Source of the DNA: Candidatus Brocadiaceae bacterium
GTDB taxonomy: Bacteria > Planctomycetota > Brocadiia > Brocadiales > Brocadiaceae
Direction of reading: 5' to 3'
NCBI GenBank assembly: GCA_024653795.1
Contig: JANLHY010000212.1
Coordinates: 1 to 14,427, forward strand
Length of the DNA: 14,427 nucleotides
This document shows, piece by piece, positions 11,702 through 14,427 of the stretch. The notes under the pieces were generated by a model, which had not been told where the DNA came from, did no database searches, and saw only the letters and a program-made list of their open reading frames with translations. Every line of letters begins with the position of its first letter. Position 1 is the first letter of the stretch. The translations under genes and the position numbers were made by a program.

Positions 11702-11998
11702 ATGAAACAGAAAGTGTTGGTGAATTTGAATGTGACGTGCGATCCGCCGTATTCGGTAGGCCGCTGGTCGAAGACGCTGGAAGACAAGGCGAAGCGGCTA
11801 GAAGAATGGTGCCGAGACTTCGAGGAGTTTTTGCGAGACCACCGTTCGCAAGACCCTGTGAGTCTGAACGTGGAACGCGAGTACCAAGACCAATGCAGTC
11901 TTTGCGGGCGGGAATGGGAAGAAGACGCAGACGGGCCGCTGTGCTGCAACGAAGCGCAAGGCGAGTGGGATAAACAACGTGACGGCGTTGCTGCATAA
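11702..11998 (+). CDS. Cassette 6 protein, likely zinc-binding, 98 aa
   Basis: ATG at 11702 follows GGAGAAAACC; earlier Met codons in the attC end lack a site. The product begins MKQKVLVNLNVTCDPPYSVG, has a charged helix (SKTLEDKAKRLEEWCRDFEE) and ends with a Cys group, CSLCGREWEEDADGPLCCNE, which looks like a zinc knuckle. Stop TAA is in the next attC box. Unknown function. Confidence 0.7.
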   Translation: MKQKVLVNLNVTCDPPYSVGRWSKTLEDKAKRLEEWCRDFEEFLRDHRSQDPVSLNVEREYQDQCSLCGREWEEDADGPLCCNEAQGEWDKQRDGVAA

Positions 11999-12061
11999 CG
12001 TGGAGTTGAGGGGGCAAGCCAGCCCCGCTGGCGAAGCTCCCTCTCGAACGGAGAGTTAGAG
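11993..12061 (+). repeat. attC site 7
   Basis: 69 bp, GCATAAC (11993-11999) to GTTAGAG (12055-12061). GAGGGGGC pairs with GCTCCCTC and GCCAGC with GCTGGC around CCC. The rare box GTTAGAG is answered exactly by CTCTAAC at the end of the same cassette. Confidence 0.88.
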
Positions 12062-12062
12062 G

Positions 12063-12413
12063 ATGCTGCACATTTACACAGCCAACATGCAGCCAGCGAC
12101 TGACTACCTTGACTGGTGCGGGGAAGTTGAGTTTCGTGGCGGCTTCGAGCCAGAGAAGCGTATTTACACGGATTGCTGCGGCAAGAAGCGCAAGGCCAAA
12201 GACTGCGTTGTGCAGTGCTACTACGACGGCCTTGGCGTTTGGTGCGCCGAAGGGCGCGGATGCAAGAACCCTCAAACCATCGCCGCAAAACGCTGGCGGG
12301 AGCATATGAAGCGGAGCCATGCGCAACAGGCAAGAAGGGCGAGGGAAGCATCCTCTAACGTGAAGGTGGCCGGCTCCGCGCCCACCGACCTACAAGAAGG
12401 AGAAAAAGCATGA
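12063..12413 (+). CDS. Cassette 7 protein, Cys-rich, 116 aa
   Basis: ATG at 12063 follows GGAGAG, a site made by the attC right end itself. The product begins MLHIYTANMQPATDYLDWCG and has CCGKKRKAKDCVVQCYYDGL and VWCAEGRGCKNP, eight cysteines in all, so one or two metal sites are likely. A basic helix (KRSHAQQARRAREASS) follows. The last residues, NVKVAGSAPTDLQEGEKA, are attC-coded and the stop overlaps the next start by ATGA inside the attC loop. No family recognised. Confidence 0.7.
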   Translation: MLHIYTANMQPATDYLDWCGEVEFRGGFEPEKRIYTDCCGKKRKAKDCVVQCYYDGLGVWCAEGRGCKNPQTIAAKRWREHMKRSHAQQARRAREASSNVKVAGSAPTDLQEGEKA

Positions 12414-12485
12414 GCACTGACAACGCAAAACCGAAGGCTGATGGCGCGGAGTCCGTGTCGACCGCAGGGTTGGGGGTCTGCGTGT
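12353..12485 (+). repeat. attC site 8, with stop/start overlap in the loop
   Basis: 133 bp, CTCTAAC (12353-12359) to GTTGGGG (12479-12485). CCGGCTCCGCGCC pairs with GGCGCGGAGTCCG. The loop holds AGAAGGAG and ATGA at 12410, where one gene ends and the next begins. Confidence 0.85.
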
Positions 12486-12679
12486 TGGTACGTGGGGCGG
12501 TCGTTGCGTGGTTCGCTGACTTTGATGAAGCGGCACGAGGATGGTGCACAGAGAACCACTTTGGAGAGTGGCTGACGTGGCGAGCAAAGCCACCTGAGAT
12601 AGTGCCACTGACGCCGGAAGAGGTAGTGAAGGTTGAGCAAGACGCGGCAGAACTATACGCGAAGCTGACCATATTATGA
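12410..12679 (+). CDS. Cassette 8 protein with attC-encoded tag, 89 aa
   Basis: The first 22 residues, MSTDNAKPKADGAESVSTAG then LG, come from the attC loop and right half; STAGLG parallels SNAGLG of other cassettes. The cassette itself codes VCVLVRGAVVAWFADFDEAA, WCTENHFGEWLTWRAKPPEI and a helical end. It looks like a small soluble domain; no family recognised. AGAAGGAG lies upstream of the ATG. The stop is just before the next attC box. Confidence 0.7.
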   Translation: MSTDNAKPKADGAESVSTAGLGVCVLVRGAVVAWFADFDEAARGWCTENHFGEWLTWRAKPPEIVPLTPEEVVKVEQDAAELYAKLTIL

Positions 12680-12680
12680 C

Positions 12681-12769
12681 CCCCAACGTAATAGCTCAGG
12701 GGGCGCGCTCAAACGCCAAAACAGAAGCATAACACGCTGGCCGCGCTCCCTTGGAGCGGTGGGTTGGGC
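12681..12769 (+). repeat. attC site 9
   Basis: 89 bp, CCCCAAC (12681-12687) to GTTGGGC (12763-12769). CAGGGGGCGCG pairs with CGCGCTCCCTTG. Its left half is nearly the same as attC site 1. The loop also contains a stray GCATAAC at 12727-12733, perhaps the relic of another cassette end. Confidence 0.8.
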
Positions 12770-12792
12770 GACACTTTCAACGGAGAATAAAT

Positions 12793-12975
12793 ATGGATGA
12801 TATTTGCGACGAATGTAATGGCGACGATACGACATGCGGCTCATGCGATGGCACTGGATACGGATGCGCAAATTATCCAAACGATCCGGCGACATGCAAG
12901 CACGACGGGCTGATGGTGATGGATCACGGATTCCATCATCCACCGCGATGCACTGATTGCGGGGCGCGGGTGTGA
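12793..12975 (+). CDS. Cassette 9: small DnaJ-type zinc-finger protein, 60 aa
   Basis: ATG at 12793 follows CGGAGAATAAAT. The product begins MDDICDECNGDDTTCGSCDG, giving CxxCxG and CxxCxGxG repeats like one DnaJ Cys-rich finger, followed by TGYGCANYPNDPATCKHDGL and RCTDCGARV, a further Cys/His group. It likely binds two zinc ions. Function is unknown; such fingers bind unfolded peptide or nucleic acid. Confidence 0.7.
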   Translation: MDDICDECNGDDTTCGSCDGTGYGCANYPNDPATCKHDGLMVMDHGFHHPPRCTDCGARV

Positions 12976-12976
12976 C

Positions 12977-13043
12977 GCCCAACGGCTGAAATAACCGGCG
13001 TGCCGGCATTATCGGCACGTCCGGGTTGATTGATTAGTTATAC
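12977..13043 (+). repeat. attC site 10
   Basis: 67 bp, GCCCAAC (12977-12983) to GTTATAC (13037-13043). CGTGCCG and CGGCACG pair around GCATTAT, flanked by CCGG on each side with an unpaired T. The unusual GTTATAC is answered by GTATAAC at the end of the same cassette. Confidence 0.88.
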
Positions 13044-13057
13044 ATGGAGGAAGGCAA

Positions 13058-13312
13058 ATGTTTCAAACCTACGAAGCGCTGCCAAAAAAGGTGAAGGCAG
13101 TTCAATTCACCGAAGAAAACAAGAACCGCATATTTAACAGCTTGATCGGGCAGTACGCGGCTGGCGACGAGGGCGGACGGCCGATTTTGAAGGTGACAAC
13201 GATCCACGGCGAGACTGCGATTGTTCGCGTTGGCGATTGGATCGTGCAGGACGCAGCACCAGGAACCTATTACCCGGTAAAGGACGACGTGTTCCGGGCG
13301 GGCTATGTATAA
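13058..13312 (+). CDS. Cassette 10: conserved phage-type protein, 84 aa
   Basis: ATG after GGAGGAAGGCAA. The product begins MFQTYEALPKKVKAVQFTEE and includes VTTIHGETAIVRVGDWIVQD and PGTYYPVKDDVFRAGYV. The order VKAVQFTxEN, GDWIV, PGxYYPVKDDVFRxxY is a well-known pattern of small phage proteins of unknown function. It is complete. The TAA stop is part of the next attC box. Confidence 0.75.
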   Translation: MFQTYEALPKKVKAVQFTEENKNRIFNSLIGQYAAGDEGGRPILKVTTIHGETAIVRVGDWIVQDAAPGTYYPVKDDVFRAGYV

Positions 13313-13394
13313 CGTTAAATTAAGGGGCGAGTAATGGAAGAATCAGAAAAGCAAGTGAGTGCTGAGCGAGTCCCTCTTGAATGCAAGGTTATGC
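13307..13394 (+). repeat. attC site 11, with start codon in the loop
   Basis: 88 bp, GTATAAC (13307-13313) to GTTATGC (13388-13394). AAGGGGCGAG and GCGAGTCCCTCTT pair imperfectly; AAGGGGC also serves as ribosome-binding site for the ATG at 13334 in the loop. Confidence 0.8.
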
Positions 13395-13588
13395 GTAACC
13401 GATATGGTGACATAAAAACTGGAACAAAAGTCTGGTTTACAGTGGAAAACGCAAGCCAATGGTGCGGCTCAACTGAGGGTATTCTTGACCATGACGGGAA
13501 TGAATTTGTGATACGAACTAAAAAAGGAATTGTCACAATTAATAAGGGATACGATGCGTATTCTGAAACGATAAAACCAGCACTGTGA
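13334..13588 (+). CDS. Cassette 11 protein with attC-encoded N terminus, 84 aa
   Basis: The first 20 or so residues, MEESEKQVSAERVPLECKV, are attC-coded; here GTT is read as a whole codon, a phase unlike other tagged cassettes. The cassette codes RNRYGDIKTGTKVWFTVENA, STEGILDHDGNEFVIRTKKG and a C-terminal helix, probably a small beta-barrel (SH3-like) domain by its alternating pattern; that fold is a guess. A start at the Met of GTTATGC (13392 region) is possible if attC is not translated. Confidence 0.65.
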   Translation: MEESEKQVSAERVPLECKVMRNRYGDIKTGTKVWFTVENASQWCGSTEGILDHDGNEFVIRTKKGIVTINKGYDAYSETIKPAL

Positions 13589-13589
13589 C

Positions 13590-13682
13590 GCATAACGTAG
13601 AGTTGAGGGGGCGCGCACTATGACCGCCGAACAAAAAACGAACCACGCTTTTGCGCGCTCCCTCTCGAACGCCGGGTTGGGC
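13590..13682 (+). repeat. attC site 12, with start codon in the loop
   Basis: 93 bp, GCATAAC (13590-13596) to GTTGGGC (13676-13682). GAGGGGGCGCGC pairs with GCGCGCTCCCTC. The ATG at 13620 lies eight bases after GAGGGGG. Very similar to attC site 1 in its loop and right half. Confidence 0.88.
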
Positions 13683-13925
13683 ATGACACTGCCAACATGC
13701 CAAATTTGCTGCACCGCCCCCAGCATCGAATTTTTCGACGGAGCTGGATATGTAATTTTTTGCCCAGCTTGTGCGCCAAAAGATGCGTACTGGGGAGCGC
13801 AGACATTTCCATGGGCTGATATTTTTGATGCTGTATCTGAATGGAAATCGGACAACATTTTTACCCTGATGCCCAACGGGAAGCTAAGGGGCTGCCCGAT
13901 CTCGAAACTTGAACAAGGAGAATGA
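13620..13925 (+). CDS. Cassette 12: zinc-finger protein with attC-encoded tag, 101 aa
   Basis: The N terminus MTAEQKTNHAFARSLSNAGL, G is attC-coded and nearly repeats the 29-aa leader of cassette 1. The cassette then has its own Met (MTLPTCQICCTAPSIEFF), a CxxC pair and a second one in VIFCPACAPKDAYW, making a zinc ribbon. The end, PNGKLRGCPISKLEQGE, is attC-coded and overlaps the next start by ATGA. Translation could start at either Met. Unknown function. Confidence 0.72.
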   Translation: MTAEQKTNHAFARSLSNAGLGMTLPTCQICCTAPSIEFFDGAGYVIFCPACAPKDAYWGAQTFPWADIFDAVSEWKSDNIFTLMPNGKLRGCPISKLEQGE

Positions 13926-14014
13926 ACGTGAACCAACCACAAAACCCAAACAACCCCGCAGACGGGCAGTCCCGCGCAGGCGAAGCCGGAGCGAACTTGA
14001 GCGGAGGGTTAGCC
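13871..14014 (+). repeat. attC site 13, with stop/start overlap in the loop
   Basis: 144 bp, GCCCAAC (13871-13877) to GTTAGCC (14008-14014). AGGGGCTGCCCG pairs with CGGGCAGTCCCG. The loop contains CAAGGAG and ATGA at 13922. An extra GGCGAAGCCGGAGCGAAC lies in the right arm. Confidence 0.83.
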
Positions 14015-14209
14015 GCCATGTCGCTCGAAGAGGTGACTGAGCGGGTACTTGCTATGGAAGGAGCTGTGCAACGGATTATGGTAATCGTGGCTATGGCTCT
14101 ACCGCATACTGACGCAGCGCTATCTGCTATGAACGCAGAATGGGGGAGGATTATTTCAGACATTGAGCGTGACCACTCGAAGGCGGCTAACGTAATATCG
14201 ACACCCTAA
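13922..14209 (+). CDS. Cassette 13 protein with attC-encoded tag, 95 aa
   Basis: About 31 residues, MNVNQPQNPNNPADGQSRAG and EAGANLSGGLA, are attC-coded, including the tag-like PADGQSR. The cassette proper begins AMSLEEVTERVLAMEGAVQR and continues as helices (IMVIVAMALPHTDAALSAMN). A start at the Met of SLEEV is also possible. It ends just past the half attC site (AANVISTP). Helical, no family recognised. Last gene of the array. Confidence 0.68.
   Translation: MNVNQPQNPNNPADGQSRAGEAGANLSGGLAAMSLEEVTERVLAMEGAVQRIMVIVAMALPHTDAALSAMNAEWGRIISDIERDHSKAANVISTP
14185..14191 (+). repeat. Half attC site ending the array
   Basis: GGCTAAC is the exact complement of the GTTAGCC that opens cassette 13, but no right half follows. 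The sequence after it (GTAATATCGACACC) leaves the attC family. The array either ends here by deletion or abuts the original insertion point. Confidence 0.65.
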
Positions 14210-14427
14210 TTTTCACAGAAATAGCACCTTGCGAATTTAATATTGTTAATAATCAACGGAAAATTTGCTAAAAGTTCCGACAAAAGAGACATTCTAAGCA
14301 AACGCTTTATAGACATTAGTGATAATGGCCTAGCAGCCTGTCTGACTTAAAGGAAATCGGCTGCAAATCCGCCTGAGCGGTCCATATTTCACCACTTTTT
14401 TGGTCAATAGAACGACTATTGACCTGC
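14210..14427. other. Gene-free tail with a possible folded element and a perfect inverted repeat
   Basis: No credible ORF. 14210-14310 is AT-rich without clear signals. From 14317 to 14394 several complementary pairs could fold together: TAGTGA/TCACCA (five of six) and ATGG/CCAT outside, GCAGCC (14333-14338)/GGCTGC (14359-14364) and CCGC-ctga-GCGG (14369-14380) inside. Then a T run (14395-14401) and a perfect 9-bp inverted repeat, GGTCAATAG/CTATTGACC, with a 5-base loop (14402-14424). The T run precedes the hairpin on the plus strand, so it is not a standard terminator. Confidence 0.35.

Larger units (their letters stand above)
9821..14191 (+). mobile_element. Integron-like gene-cassette array, 13 cassettes
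   Basis: Thirteen one-gene units are joined by attC sites, all genes on the plus strand. Unit starts (the base after G of the right box) are 9909, 10278, 10831, 11107, 11430, 11676, 12056, 12480, 12764, 13038, 13389, 13677 and 14009. Each unit ends in a box complementary to its own start; 12 of 13 match at all seven bases, the other has two G-T wobbles. This covariation within units rather than within sites is what excision and insertion by an integron integrase produces. No integrase or attI is identifiable here; the Cro promoter probably supplies transcription. Confidence 0.88.

Noticed and set aside
9821..14191. Repeats between the right-arm genes as a CRISPR array or ordinary dispersed phage repeats
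   Set aside because: Spacing is gene-sized, the repeats vary except for end boxes and stem, and the ends co-vary with each unit; attC explains all of this.
14323..14394. A tRNA-like region (GGCTGCAAATCC, later ACCA)
   Set aside because: No GTTC-type T loop, no 7-bp acceptor pair, and the supposed anticodon stem has mismatches; kept only as a possible folded element.
14395..14424. Rho-independent terminator
   Set aside because: The T run comes before the hairpin on the plus strand and the minus-strand reading is followed by A residues, so neither direction fits.

Overview
The window reads as part of a tailed-phage or prophage genome of a Gram-negative bacterium. I infer Pseudomonadota, because the recombination and replication genes are of lambdoid type (ERF, YqaJ, NinB, DUF1364/YbcO, RusA, DnaC-like loader) and the attC sites are of the usual proteobacterial kind. 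Host genus cannot be read from the sequence.

Left arm (about 1-9330, all minus strand): a tightly packed leftward early operon. From its start it encodes small early proteins, an Ash-like protein, the ERF single-strand annealing protein, a coiled-coil protein, a YqaJ exonuclease, then three small cassette-like genes, NinB, a DUF1364 nuclease, an HNH protein, zinc-finger miniproteins, RusA, and after an internal promoter near 2280 a replication initiator-like protein and a DnaC-like helicase loader. Many genes overlap by ATGA. Several genes too short for routine ORF calling (24-53 codons) fit exactly into this overlap chain. A cluster of phased GTTAC/GTAAC palindromes inside the initiator gene is a candidate origin.

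Switch (9330-9416): divergent promoter-like elements around a near-palindrome, with a short Cro-like gene (9416-9622) reading rightward. No CI-sized repressor is present.

Right arm (9821-14191, plus strand): this is not an ordinary phage arm but an array of 13 one-gene units separated by integron-type attC sites. Each unit begins with TTRRRY-like bases and ends with a box that is the complement of its own start (12 of 13 exactly, the other differing only by G-T wobble). That is the signature of integron gene cassettes. Three more such units lie in the opposite orientation in the left operon (4782-5846). No integron integrase lies in the window.

Most unusual feature: in many of these attC sites the loop carries a ribosome-binding site and a start codon, so the downstream cassette protein is translated through the recombination point, nearly always in the same phase, and gains an attC-encoded N-terminal tag (variants of PAGAQSR and SNAGLG). 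Some upstream genes run into the left half of attC and end in the loop with an ATGA or GTGA overlap with the next start. The cassettes therefore look like a translationally coupled, in-frame shuffling system carried by a phage.

End (14192-14427): the array ends in a half attC site, followed by AT-rich DNA, a possible folded element and a perfect 9-bp inverted repeat. No gene is seen there.
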